From NCBI GenBank assembly GCA_963556145.1, contig OY744469.1, positions 4,684,767-4,748,766 on the forward strand: a DNA stretch of 64,000 bases, read 5' to 3'. The stretch comes from Hygrocybe punicea (lineage: Eukaryota > Basidiomycota > Agaricomycetes > Agaricales > Hygrophoraceae). Made by a program: the position numbers and the translations under genes. Shown piece by piece: positions 21,019 through 30,534 of the stretch. A model generated the notes under the pieces. That model ran no database searches. It was given only the letters and a program-made list of their open reading frames with translations, and was not told where the DNA came from. Position 1 is the stretch's first letter. Each line of letters opens with the position of its first letter.

Positions 21019-21558
21019 GTTGCCGTTGCCGTTGCCGTTTCCGTTGCTGCTGTTGCTGCTGCGCTCCTGCTGTTGCTGCTGTTGCTGTTGCCGCTGCTGC
21101 TGTTGCTGCTGCTGCCGACATTGCTGCTGCTGCTGCTGGGCGTCGTGGTTGTCGTTGCCGTGGTTGTCAATTTTCCTGTCGCAAATAACATTAGTAAAGT
21201 TAAGAAAAAAAGGAAACTTACCTTGAGGAACACAACACAAATTGTGTTGTGTTCAATCCGCGTTGATGTTGCTGTGTCGCGTGAAAGCTACCTCGTCACG
21301 GCCGGTCACATGATACCGTTTAACACGAAATGGTAAGTAAAGAAATATGAAAAACAAATGAAATAAATTCCTTAAAAATATCCGCATTCGCGGTTTGGAC
21401 GCGGTTTGGAGCCGTTCAGGAAATCCGGCCAGCCTCGAAACCCTGAACCGAACCCGCAGTCCGGTTCAGCATTTGGCTGAACTTAGACTGAACCCCGGGT
21501 TCGGTTCGGGGTTTGAACCGGGTTCGGCTAGGTTCGGAACCGAACTACGGCAACACTA
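20309..21558. mobile_element. Non-autonomous hAT-like element with trinucleotide core (1250 bp)
   Basis: Ends TAGTGTTGCCGAAGTTC and GGCAACACTA, with the 8-bp duplication ATCCAGCA (20301-20308, 21559-21566). The middle (about 20575-21150) is a run of imperfect GCT/GCC triplets, open in several frames in both directions as poly-Ala, Leu, Ser or Gln. It belongs to the same family as 53416-54477. No transposase is present. Confidence 0.85.
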
Positions 21559-21566
21559 ATCCAGCA

Positions 21567-21905
21567 GGTACTGCTATGAGTTAAACTGGATGTCCAGCAA
21601 GTGCTGTATCTGGTTAAACTGAGCAATCAGTAGCAACTGCTCCGAGTTAAACTAGACATCCAGCAAATGCTGCACCTGGTTAAACTGAGGGTACAGCAAC
21701 TGCTGCACATGGTTAAACTGACCATCCAGTAGCTACTGCTCCAAGTTAAACAGGGGGTCCAGCAAGTGCTGTATTTGGTTAAACTGAGCAATCAGTAGCA
21801 ACTGCTCTGAGTTAAACTAGACATCCAGCAAATGCTGCACCTGGTTAAACTGAGCACACAGTAGCTGCTGTTCTCAGTTAAATTCATGGTCCAGCAAGTA
21901 CCGCT
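21567..21905 (-). repeat. 33-bp tandem repeat array (right arm, outer part)
   Basis: Continuation of the right-arm array after the hAT insertion, with units such as GAGTTAAACTAGACATCCAG. Confidence 0.8.
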
Positions 21906-22474
21906 TTCAGTTTAACTGCCAATGCAGTAAATAGTGCACACAGTTTAACTAAGCTCACAGTAACAACTGGGCTGGGTTTAACTGAGCTTTACAGTGAACT
22001 GAAGGCCTTAGCACTGCTGTCTAAAGTTTAACTGAACCTTCCAGTAATTGCTAGGCCGAGTTTAACTGTATCGCAGCAGGCACTGTCTGGGAGTTTAACT
22101 TAAGCCCCAGCTACTAGTGCAGATAGTACACCTAACTTTCGTACCTTAACTTGGGTTGAGTTTAACTAAAACCCCCTGGACTATTGGGAGGAATTACATT
22201 TCTTACATCAGATTTGTTGTCCGAACACACAGGACATGTGGACAATACTGTTTCATCTTGTCGAGATCGGACTGCGTCGGTAGGACCCAGCGATAACATA
22301 GCGAGAATGTCGCGAGAACGTCGAAAGTGCGCGTGCGTAAGTCGGCGAAGATTCGCACAGATCACACCGGGTGCGCGGATGTTTCGTAAGTACGCTGGAT
22401 GCGGAAGAGTCATACGAAGAACAGAAATAATGATTTGAAACGATTCCATGCCCAAAGGGACAAGCTGTGTATCA

Positions 22475-22940
22475 TCGCATTTCTATTTCATTCCTTTACC
22501 CTTATGCCCCTATCTCTTTGAAGTATAAAAGGTTGTTCTGTAGTAGTAGAGAAGAACAAGAACCCAGTTCTCCCCTTTCCATCGGTCTGCGTTTTAGTTC
22601 TAAGAAAACTAATCATTCTCAATCAGTCTACATCTCTTTTCATTGCGTACACTTCACTATAGCGACACAAGTTGTAGTGCAGAAACTCCGTCTCGTTGTG
22701 TCATCGCCGTGTACTGCACTGTCATCTAGGACATCCAGCTAAGCCTTCCGATCTTTGTTTCTTACTGCGCTGCGTCCTTGTGTCATCTTGCGTTTCTTCG
22801 CATTTGTTTATTTAATTGTGTGTCTCATCGCACCTTATTGTGTTGCCATCAGGAGTGTCCCAAGTCTCGTTCGCAACTTTGCGACGTGTTTCTCTTTTAT
22901 TATCCCTTCATCCGAGGTCATAGACGTGCAAACCATATCA
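22475..22940 (-). mobile_element. Solo LTR of family R, second half
   Basis: Continues the reverse LTR begun at 6026, starting with the duplicated TCGC and ending AACCATATCA. Confidence 0.8.
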
Positions 22941-24308
22941 CCGTATCAAAAAGAGAACATACTTGCCTTTGGCCCTCAGTTCCAGAGTCCCTCCATTAGA
23001 TTTACTATATCGTATTTGTATTCCTTCCTTCGTCTTCAACATCGACACCGTTTGGTCTTATTCCGATCACCCGCTCGTCACCCGCTGTAGAGGGCTGATG
23101 TCCCTCTGAGTCCATATCATCGATATATCACATATCTGGACATAACCTGACATCTGCAACGACCTACATTCGAATCCGTTTGAAGCCGATGTAACCCGGC
23201 GTGACGTAACGTGATGTGACCCGACACATGCCGCTTTGTGACAGCCGCTTTTGGACCAAATCGGTCAGGCTCACAAAGACCCAGAGTTTCAATTCTACAG
23301 ATGGATCTCATCGGACATCATCCCCAACTTCAGACTTGCCTTGTTTGTACATTCCCCTCTTCCTTTCAGAGATATACATGACTTTTCCTTGGATATTCAT
23401 TTTCCCTTCCATTTTCCTGTCCATGTTGCTTTGCAACCCCCCCTTTTCCACATCCCCATTCCAACTTCTCTTTGTAGTTTCCATCGGCCAAAGTAGACAT
23501 GACCGAAAGTAGACTACCCACACATGTACTATAAAAACGGTCCCCGACGACCATACAAAATAGAGATACCCTTAGCCCCTGTTTCCTTATAGTCAGAATC
23601 ATCTTTTAATCACTTCAAATGCTTGTCCTCGTAGACTCTTAGATTTTCGTAGTTGTCCTCATTGACCTTCTCTTAGCTCATTTCTTTTGTTCATTGTTTT
23701 CGACCCGACCCGACCCGACCTGACCCGAACTGACCCACCATGCCCGACATCATCGGCATCATCGGGTTCATCGTTATTTGTCGGTTTTCAGTCTGGATTA
23801 TTGTTGATTTGTTTATTTTCTTAGTTTTATATGGTGGCTTTCTTTTTACTACACTTTTACCACTATCCCCGACACTGATTATCCACCGTCACTTTCACGC
23901 TGACACCTCCTTGGTTAGGATCAATCTTCCGAAGCCACCCCGAAGCCACATCTACACCGCCACCCAAACCGCCATACCCGTCGTCGTCGGTATTGTCGGC
24001 TTACGTCCGGCTTGGTCTATTTTGATAGCTTTAGATGACGGCTTTATTTTACTTTCATCTTCTACCCTTTCATGACTTATAGACACTAATACTCCTAGTC
24101 ACTTCTATGCTGACCCACCCAGGTTCAGAGGATTCTTATCTAGCTTCCGCAACCACCCGAACTTGACACTTCATCTGGAGCCCACCGCGAGGGGTATTCC
24201 AGTGTCTTTTTCATGATTCTTACATGATTCTGTTCTTCTCTTGCTTTCCATCTAAAACCATTGCCGACCCTCCGAACATTGTCATCCGTACTTTTGACAT
24301 CCGATGTG
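22941..24308 (+). mobile_element. 5' end remnant of an LTR retrotransposon: LTR end, PBS, leader
   Basis: Sequence up to CCGAACTTGACA (24168) behaves as an LTR 3' end. It is followed by the PBS TGGAGCCCACCGCGAG at 24176 and an untranslated leader. The inverted duplicate at 49650-48960 continues through the leader into a gag start codon at 48687. This copy is cut at about 24308 and is interrupted by the solo LTR 23086-23956. Confidence 0.6.
23086..23956. mobile_element. Solo LTR (871 bp), TGTAGAGG family
   Basis: Starts TGTAGAGGGCTGATGTCC and ends GCCACATCTACA, with the 4-bp duplication CCGC (23082-23085, 23957-23960). The insertion is absent from the duplicated copy near 49490. It shares its first eight bases and its CCGC target with the LTR element at 6648. 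Confidence 0.75.
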
Positions 24309-24480
24309 ACGGCGAGTTCTGTTGTAGACCTGAATGGGAATCTACGAAAGTGGTGATCAGCTAAGAAGTGATCAGAGGAGTTTAGTGTCTATGTAGTCTA
24401 GTCAATCCAACCCGAATCCAGGGTTCTGGATCAGAGGGGAAGTGAAGGGAGTGGAGTACGAAGACTAATATGGAGACGAT
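24309..24480 (-). mobile_element. Fragment related to the 643-bp LTR, reversed
   Basis: Matches the reverse complement of about 7115-7280 with many substitutions. Its left edge, TGTGACGGCGAG, corresponds to the LTR 3' end. The far end is not clear. It truncates the segmental duplication. Confidence 0.55.
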
Positions 24481-26138
24481 ACGAAGCGAGGACTAAAAGT
24501 GTTACGAGTCCCTATAAGGGAATCGTTCTATACGGTGGATTTTTCAACTCAGGGTCAGACTCTAATTTGCCAAGCCGTGGGAACAATTGTTGCAAACTGT
24601 GGGAACAATTTTGAAGCCCTGTGAATAAATTTGAAACTGTGTGACTGCTGACTTTGTAACTGTGAGAATTTGTTGTCTCAAATGAGCAAGAACAATAAGG
24701 TCACCAGATCAAAGGTGCCAAGTTGGGAAAGTGTAGTCTACTGTTAAGTCGACCTCATGACAATAATCGTATTCTTTGTTGGTGTAATGTGCACATTATG
24801 ACATATGGATGAGTTGAAAACCTGTCTGAACAGTACTGAGAGTTCTGTATTGTCCAACTAGTATCTCTGCTGTATTCTGAGGAATTGCCAGTGCAATATA
24901 GACTGAATGAACCAGATATGATAACTTTGTCTACAGATACATATAATAGCTATGTACATTGGAACCACAAGGAACAGGTTGAATACCTGTTTAACCGGCC
25001 GGTTCATCATTTTCGGCACAAAGTGTTTTGCAGATGTCCCTACCTGAATTCGGGGCATTGCAATTGCACAAACAATAGTAGAAATAAAAGTCTGGACAGT
25101 TGTTGGATGTGCATTATGTGCCACATTTGACATCCCATATTGAAGCAGAGAAAGTGCAAGCAGAACTATCAACATTGAGAAACTATGGAGTTCATACATT
25201 GGTACCCCAGATGCTGTTTCAATGTATTCATTGAATGGGCTCATAAGGGTGAGGTTTATAATTTGTTGATATTTTATCAAAGGACATGAAAATAGTACAA
25301 TAAATGCAGTCAACTGCATAATGATTCAAGATCAAGACAAAAGGACAAGGAACATAATTAGTTCAAGAGAAGCTCCAATCAGGCCAGAACAAACTAATAT
25401 GATGGGAAAGCAATTATTAAATAGCAAAGCATCATATTTATGGCAGGATGGGAAGAAGTGAAGGTTGGGCCAAGATACAATCCAATGGTATCAATGCAGG
25501 AACATAGCAACATAGGCTTCTCAGTACAGCAGTGAATTTCGTTATCAATTTAGATATAAAGGAGTAAATATGCTTGTTGCACCTGCAGATTTCGTCCAGT
25601 TAATATGACACGTCTATGAACAAAAGGTTATGCATCACATATGAGAAGTAAAGGTAGTTTGATTGAATTTGTACAATGAATTGTAATTCAGTTTCATGGA
25701 CCACAAACCGAACATATTGGACATGTTCGGTGTGTTTGGTCAATGTGTTTGGTCAATATGTTCAGGTTACTATTGTCATATGTGATCAGTACACATTGAA
25801 CTTTGGATATAGTTAGCTATCCAGTGGTGATACAAAGAGAATATGCAAACATTAAATCTGGATTATAGGTAGATAATGGATTTTCAATAGCTCATTCTCA
25901 TCTTTTCAGCAAAAAGGCACACCTCTTGCATATTGTGGATCCTCAAATTGCAGAGTCACAGTCTAACAATGATTGAAGAATACAATATCTGGACAGGTCA
26001 CATATGTGTCATCAATGCTTGATGCTTGAATCAATAGCCAAATTTCAATTACAGTATATAGAAGACATATTTCATAGTAAATCGATGTATTCAGAATGGT
26101 TCCATGTATCATCATGATTTACAACTTTCAATAGTTTA
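24481..26138. other. No gene identified
   Basis: AT-rich spacer. The longest frame (24858-25319, minus) is hydrophobic but does not look conserved and has no recognisable domain. Around 25700-25770 there is a short stretch resembling the TTCGGTGTGTT minisatellite of 37.5-38.4 kb. Confidence 0.5.
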
Positions 26139-26690
26139 CCGTCGTTTTACTATCTGATGACAGTAACTGCACCTTGTTGTATCAATTGAGAAATTTGGAC
26201 TTGGTAGAATTTTGGGTGCTTTGTTTTGTATCTCATGAAACACTGCTTAGATCAAGATGGTTGATTCTGGTTGTATTTTGAGCCTAATGACAGACAAACA
26301 TAGTACAGATGCAATAACGGCTCAAAGGACAAAAACAGAGAAGAATATGGTATATGTACTTCTAGGCCTTGAAAAGATGAACAACCTTCTCCCTCCAGTC
26401 TTCTTCATATGAGCTCTTTCGATGTCATAAGACAGTATCATTTTGGGTGTCAAAAAGTACTGGTCTACCTTTTTATTTCATCAACAACTCACCATATCCT
26501 AAATATTGTCCAAATGTAATTACAGGAGTAGATAGTCCTCAAGATATAGTACAACTTTCCCTGTATAACCATCTTAATCCAAATAGTATTTCATGAGATA
26601 CAATACACGGCACCCAAAATTCTACCGAGTCCAAATTTCTCAATTGATTCAAAACAGTGCAGTTGCTGCCATCAGATAGCAAAACAGCTG
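26139..26690. mobile_element. Hairpin MITE, Tc1/mariner-type, diverged copy (552 bp)
   Basis: Same family as 13866-14677, with ends CCGTCGTTTTACTATCTGATG and AGCAAAACAGCTG, flanking TA (26137-26138, 26691-26692) and the conserved interior GAGATACAA...GGCAC. Removing it leaves AGTTTAAC at the site, as for the other copy. Confidence 0.7.
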
Positions 26691-27796
26691 TAACATATCA
26701 ACAGTTTGAGTACATACAATATTATACATTAGCATCGGTCGATATTCATATTATTGAGGCATCGCCTTGTTTCCACAACACCCTCTGCATCATTACTGTC
26801 TTCCACATACCCAACATGCCGTTTGATGGCTATTTTGGGTTGTGTAGTTGGTGTAGGCAAAGCCGTCTTGTTGCGAATCATAGTTGCTTCCTGAGAATAT
26901 ACATCAGTATTCGTTTGATTCTTGATGTATTGAAGCGTTACCTCTGTGAAATCACTGTCTACCAGTGCCAATGACCGTAGATTCAGAATCATCTTGAATT
27001 TATCCTTCTTTACCGGAACTGCCGATATTGTAAACTGAACCTCCACTATATCACCGATTCTAAAGCAAGTTGGGTTTGGTGGAATGAAGCTAATAAATAT
27101 TTCCATCAGTAGGGATGTGATCCCAATTCATTGTCACTCACCAATGTCGATTTCTATCAGACTTCAACTTGTAATAAAGTACACAATTGTCCTGGCCATG
27201 AAAGTAGTGGGAATTCGCAAGTGAGGTTAATATGCCTTTTGGATCGATGGCATGCTCGAATGGAATGTGAGGGGAAGAGTTGTCGTGTCGGCGATCAGCG
27301 AAATATCGGGTTCCTATTGCGAGTGCCATGTAATCCATGTATGTAGAAGGCGTAAAAGCTTGCATTGCTTTGTCAGGAAATTGACGAGCCAGTTTCTGGT
27401 GCAGAATCCGAAGGTTATCGATATAGGATTGAAAGCCCATTGTATCAAGGCCAGTTATGACTATGCTTTGACGTATGAAGGGAGTTCGGCGTTCCAGTTG
27501 ACTATTACAGTGGTTCATCAGAATGGTATTCAAGGAATTGATACAAATTTAGCACATACCTGGTTGTTATGGGTGGAAGATCTTTCGCCACCAAAATCGC
27601 TTGCAAACTTAATACCAATTCTTGATGTTCGGATTCATCATTGGTTGGAAGTGTAAACTTCCAGCAATTTGGAGAGTCGACATGCACAATATTGACATTT
27701 GAAATCTGGCAATGCGGTCAATATGATATACCTTTTCAAATCCAATGACTTACATTTGTGGCCTTCGCAAGCTGACTTTCATCATCGTCTAAGCGT

Positions 27797-27951
27797 TGGA
27801 GTAGTAGCGAGTGCCTAGTCACGTGACGAGGCTCCCACGGTTCGTTGTAGATAGATCCCTGTCAGTAGTCAGTCCGAATCCATCCTTCCTCGCCAGCTCT
27901 TCTGCGAGATTCTCCAGCTAGCCCTCGGAGTGGTATCTCCGTACCACTCCA
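27797..27951 (+). repeat. 5' LTR (155 bp)
   Basis: Identical to 30380-30534. It contains the palindromic CACGTG within TAGTCACGTGACGAGG. Confidence 0.9.
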
Positions 27952-27954
27952 ACG

Positions 27955-27979
27955 TGGTGATGAGAGCGGATTCGAACCC
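27955..27979 (+). promoter_or_regulatory. Extended primer binding site
   Basis: Begins TGGTGATGAGAGCGGATTCG three bases after the LTR and ends AACCC. Its complement ends ...CATCACCA and includes the GGTTCGAATCC of a tRNA T-arm, so 25 nt can pair with a tRNA 3' end. This is a PBS, not a tRNA gene. Confidence 0.85.
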
Positions 27980-28173
27980 AGCTTCTGTCTTGAGCGACTT
28001 TCAGCGACTTCCAGCGATTTCCAGTCATTTTTCAGCACCCCAGCGATTTTCCGAGTACAGAGCACAGAGCACAGAGCACCGCGCACCGAGCAGTTCCCCG
28101 AGCACCAAGTGATTTTCCAAGCACCAAACGATTTTCCGAGCATCAAACATTCTCATTTTCTCGACCTACACAA

Positions 28174-30264
28174 ATGACTACGAAAAAGAAGCAAAAAGAA
28201 CGAGCGAAGAAGGAAAAAACGCGGCGGAAAACCAACACAAAAAGAGAACCAACAATCTCGCCACCAACGGCCCAGCCCACAGCGACGTGGACCCAAATGA
28301 ACACAACGACGACGCTCACTGCCCCGGTGCCCGCCAACGCCATCCCAACACCACCCAGTGCCTCCGACCGTGAACATTCAACAGCCTCGTCGACCCACCT
28401 TACCGCCAACTGTGGCCAGCCAAAAACGAGGCACGGACCCCAAGATTCAACCCTGCACACCACAGCACGCCCACCTCCACCAAAAGCGTCGACGTTCGCG
28501 CCCGAGCACGCCACGTCGTTATTGCCCACCCAAATGGCCCCACCCTCGCTGCAAAACGCGTCAGAACGCGCCCCAAACCCAACCGCCACGTTCGCGTCCC
28601 CCACCCTCGCAACCACGCCCCAAGTCCCCACAACGTCAACGGCAACCCCGTCTACCGTCTCGCAGGCCCCAACGCCGTCCGCTCGCGTGCCCATCACGCC
28701 CAACACGACTGCCATGTTACGGCTGCACCCAACGCTGCAGCCTTCGCCTTCAATACTCGGACCATGGCCCCAGCGTCCAACCACACCCACGTCGACCCAG
28801 GAACGGCCAACGCGAGCACCCGTGTGCCCAAACGAACCCCAGTCCAGCCCAGCTGCTGCCGCCACGTCACCAACGAACGTGAAGCACCGCGAAGCACCAC
28901 CAGCACCTCAGCCGCAACCCCAACGTACGGCCCCGCCCCCGTTGACCCGGAAACCACAGACGCCAATGCCGGTGTACCAAGACGAGCCCCAGCCCACGTC
29001 AAACGCGTCCACCACACCGTCCCACAATGCCAACCACCTCCAAACCGAACACGGACGCGAATACCCAGCGCCCATGGCTCTCGCCACCCCCAACCCCAAG
29101 CACCCCCGAGCAGAGCGCAGCCGTGAGCTGCCTTCGAAATACCCCAACCCCAGCGCCAAAAGCGGCCGTGAGCGCGAACGCCCGGCGTGTAGACCCAACC
29201 CCAATGCAAGGCCAACCCCAGAGCCCTGTCCCGCGCCCGTTCCATCCCAGCCTGCAACCATATCCCACCCCAACCCAAAAAGCTCGCATGAGCGTGAGTG
29301 TTCAACGCCCACCGGCATGCCCACTCCCAGCACCGCGAAACCGGCCTCGAAACCCCTCCGACACGAACGTCTCGCGCCTACACCGTCTCGCGCCACCATC
29401 CCCGTCTACCCTGACCCAAAACCGAACCCTCAACACGACCATCTCGTCCCCACACCGTACCGCGCTTCCACCATCCACCAAACGCGTCATGGAGACCCGC
29501 ACGGCCAGTCGTGGCCTCTGGCATCCGAGATCGCGGAGTTCCTTGCAGGAGAGAGCCGAGACAAAGCAAATGGCGCTGCGAGGCAAAACAACAAAGAGCA
29601 GGGTGAGAAAACGCGACAACACGCGAGCACGAAGGAGGAAACGCGCACCGGGGACAAACCCCACCGAAAGGGAATAAAACAGCACGACGAAACGTTCCAA
29701 CACACGACCGCATGTGAAGGAGACCCACCTAGCCCCACAAAACGATATGCCAACGTGTCTACACAAACGGAGCCCATGGAGACACCGCCGTCAGCGTGCC
29801 GCACCAATATCCCTACCCCAAAAACTCAAGCTGTCCCCACATTCAACACCCCCTGCCAAAATCATACTTGGCGCAACACCTATCATACCCACGTCCCCAT
29901 CTGGCGACCCAAGAATGTCCCCACCCTTACCTACCCCCGAGTGCAAAATCCATGGTCCACGCTTCGCTACCGTCACCGCCGCGTCCACCCTCAAAACCTT
30001 CCCCCGAGATACCCTGTAAATAGACTCCCACCTCGTTATCAACGATACCCAATACATTTCGACGACTCCCCGTATCGAGTACAACCCCACCACCTTCCCA
30101 CTATCTCTATGCGAAACTCATCAAAACTTCTGGCTCGTGTCCACCACGTTTCTCATAACCTTTCCCATCCCTCTGTTTCTCTCCCATCTTTTTTCAGACA
30201 GATTCCTGTTTCCTTTGATCCCAGTCTTGGACCTCCTTTACTAGACCCTAGTGGAGTAGACTAG
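28174..30264 (+). CDS. Pro/Thr-rich basic protein of the LTR element (696 aa)
   Basis: One intact frame fills the element interior. The N-terminus is very basic (TTKKKQKERAKKEKTRRK). The remainder is Pro, Thr, Ala and Ser-rich, with repeated phrases such as ATPNPKHPRAERSRE and PNPKSSHERECS that suggest internal duplication. The C-terminal 120 residues are richer in His, Tyr and Arg (YRHRRVHPQNLPPRYP). There is no Gag capsid, zinc knuckle, protease or polymerase signature. It may act as a nucleic-acid-binding Gag substitute; this is inference from composition and position only. The open frame agrees with the identical LTRs. Confidence 0.6.
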   Translation: MTTKKKQKERAKKEKTRRKTNTKREPTISPPTAQPTATWTQMNTTTTLTAPVPANAIPTPPSASDREHSTASSTHLTANCGQPKTRHGPQDSTLHTTARPPPPKASTFAPEHATSLLPTQMAPPSLQNASERAPNPTATFASPTLATTPQVPTTSTATPSTVSQAPTPSARVPITPNTTAMLRLHPTLQPSPSILGPWPQRPTTPTSTQERPTRAPVCPNEPQSSPAAAATSPTNVKHREAPPAPQPQPQRTAPPPLTRKPQTPMPVYQDEPQPTSNASTTPSHNANHLQTEHGREYPAPMALATPNPKHPRAERSRELPSKYPNPSAKSGRERERPACRPNPNARPTPEPCPAPVPSQPATISHPNPKSSHERECSTPTGMPTPSTAKPASKPLRHERLAPTPSRATIPVYPDPKPNPQHDHLVPTPYRASTIHQTRHGDPHGQSWPLASEIAEFLAGESRDKANGAARQNNKEQGEKTRQHASTKEETRTGDKPHRKGIKQHDETFQHTTACEGDPPSPTKRYANVSTQTEPMETPPSACRTNIPTPKTQAVPTFNTPCQNHTWRNTYHTHVPIWRPKNVPTLTYPRVQNPWSTLRYRHRRVHPQNLPPRYPVNRLPPRYQRYPIHFDDSPYRVQPHHLPTISMRNSSKLLARVHHVSHNLSHPSVSLPSFFRQIPVSFDPSLGPPLLDPSGVD

Positions 30265-30345
30265 CTTGGTTGTTTTTGGTCTGTCTTTCAGTCTGTTTTC
30301 CCCCTTTTCTTTTCCTCTTTCCCCCCTGTTTCGAGTCTTTGATAG

Positions 30346-30379
30346 CGACGAGGACGTCGCTATGAGGAAGGGGGGCACT
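30346..30379 (+). promoter_or_regulatory. Hairpin plus polypurine tract before the 3' LTR
   Basis: An inverted repeat TAGCGACGAGGACGTCGCTA is followed by GAGGAAGGGGGGCACT, ending at the LTR. The same arrangement precedes the unrelated-length LTR at 48315. Confidence 0.7.
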
Positions 30380-30534
30380 TGGAGTAGTAGCGAGTGCCTA
30401 GTCACGTGACGAGGCTCCCACGGTTCGTTGTAGATAGATCCCTGTCAGTAGTCAGTCCGAATCCATCCTTCCTCGCCAGCTCTTCTGCGAGATTCTCCAG
30501 CTAGCCCTCGGAGTGGTATCTCCGTACCACTCCA
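30380..30534 (+). repeat. 3' LTR (155 bp)
   Basis: Identical to 27797-27951. The target duplication GCGT follows. Confidence 0.9.

Larger units (their letters stand above)
13625..22186. mobile_element. Giant palindromic (foldback) element with subterminal repeat arrays
   Basis: The left end reads CAGTGGTCCCTGTGGTTTTAG and the right end, inverted, CAATAGTCCAGGGGGTTTTAG. Flanks carry the 7-bp duplication GGAGGAA (13618-13624, 22187-22193), and the empty site is seen at 50218 and 56220. The left arm (13625 to about 16645) and right arm (about 16690-22186) are inverted copies around a short spacer near 16668. Without later insertions the arms are about 2.2 and 2.3 kb. Each arm has, from outside in, scattered AGTTTAAC repeats, a 33-bp tandem array, an AT-rich part, a G-rich/C-rich strand-biased part, and a 450-bp innermost part. 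No transposase ORF was found. The long Ser/Leu/Thr frames are translations of the repeats. Confidence 0.85.
6416..22474 (+). mobile_element. Solo LTR of family R (853 bp) carrying two large nested insertions
   Basis: The LTR starts TGATACGG (6416) and ends GTGTATCA (22474), with a 4-bp target duplication TCGC at 6412-6415 and 22475-22478. Its own sequence is 6416-6647, 13285-13624 and 22194-22474, totalling 853 bp. That equals the uninterrupted copy at 55656-56508. The rest is two insertions: the LTR retrotransposon 6648-13280 and the palindromic element 13625-22186. Confidence 0.85.
27797..30534 (+). mobile_element. Young non-autonomous LTR retrotransposon with 155-bp LTRs and one Pro/Thr-rich ORF
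   Basis: LTRs 27797-27951 and 30380-30534 are identical by eye, start TGGAGTAGTAG, end GTACCACTCCA, and are flanked by GCGT (27793-27796, 30535-30538). A 25-nt primer binding site follows the 5' LTR. A hairpin and a polypurine tract precede the 3' LTR. The only ORF lacks any pol motif. Confidence 0.9.

Noticed and set aside
20290..21240. Overlapping 180-316-codon poly-Gln, Ala, Ser and Leu frames on both strands
   Set aside because: They all arise from the GCT/GCC triplet core of an hAT-like element. No single frame stands out.
24858..25319. 153-codon hydrophobic frame on the minus strand
   Set aside because: Composition is typical of AT-rich noncoding DNA. There is no motif, no plausible intron structure and no promoter context.
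27955..27985. Sequence resembling a tRNA T-arm
   Set aside because: Only the 3' 25 nt are present and they sit next to an LTR, so it is a primer binding site and not a tRNA gene.
29301..29807. Minus-strand frames opposite the 696-aa ORF
   Set aside because: Shadows caused by the strong base composition of the Pro/Thr-rich plus-strand ORF.
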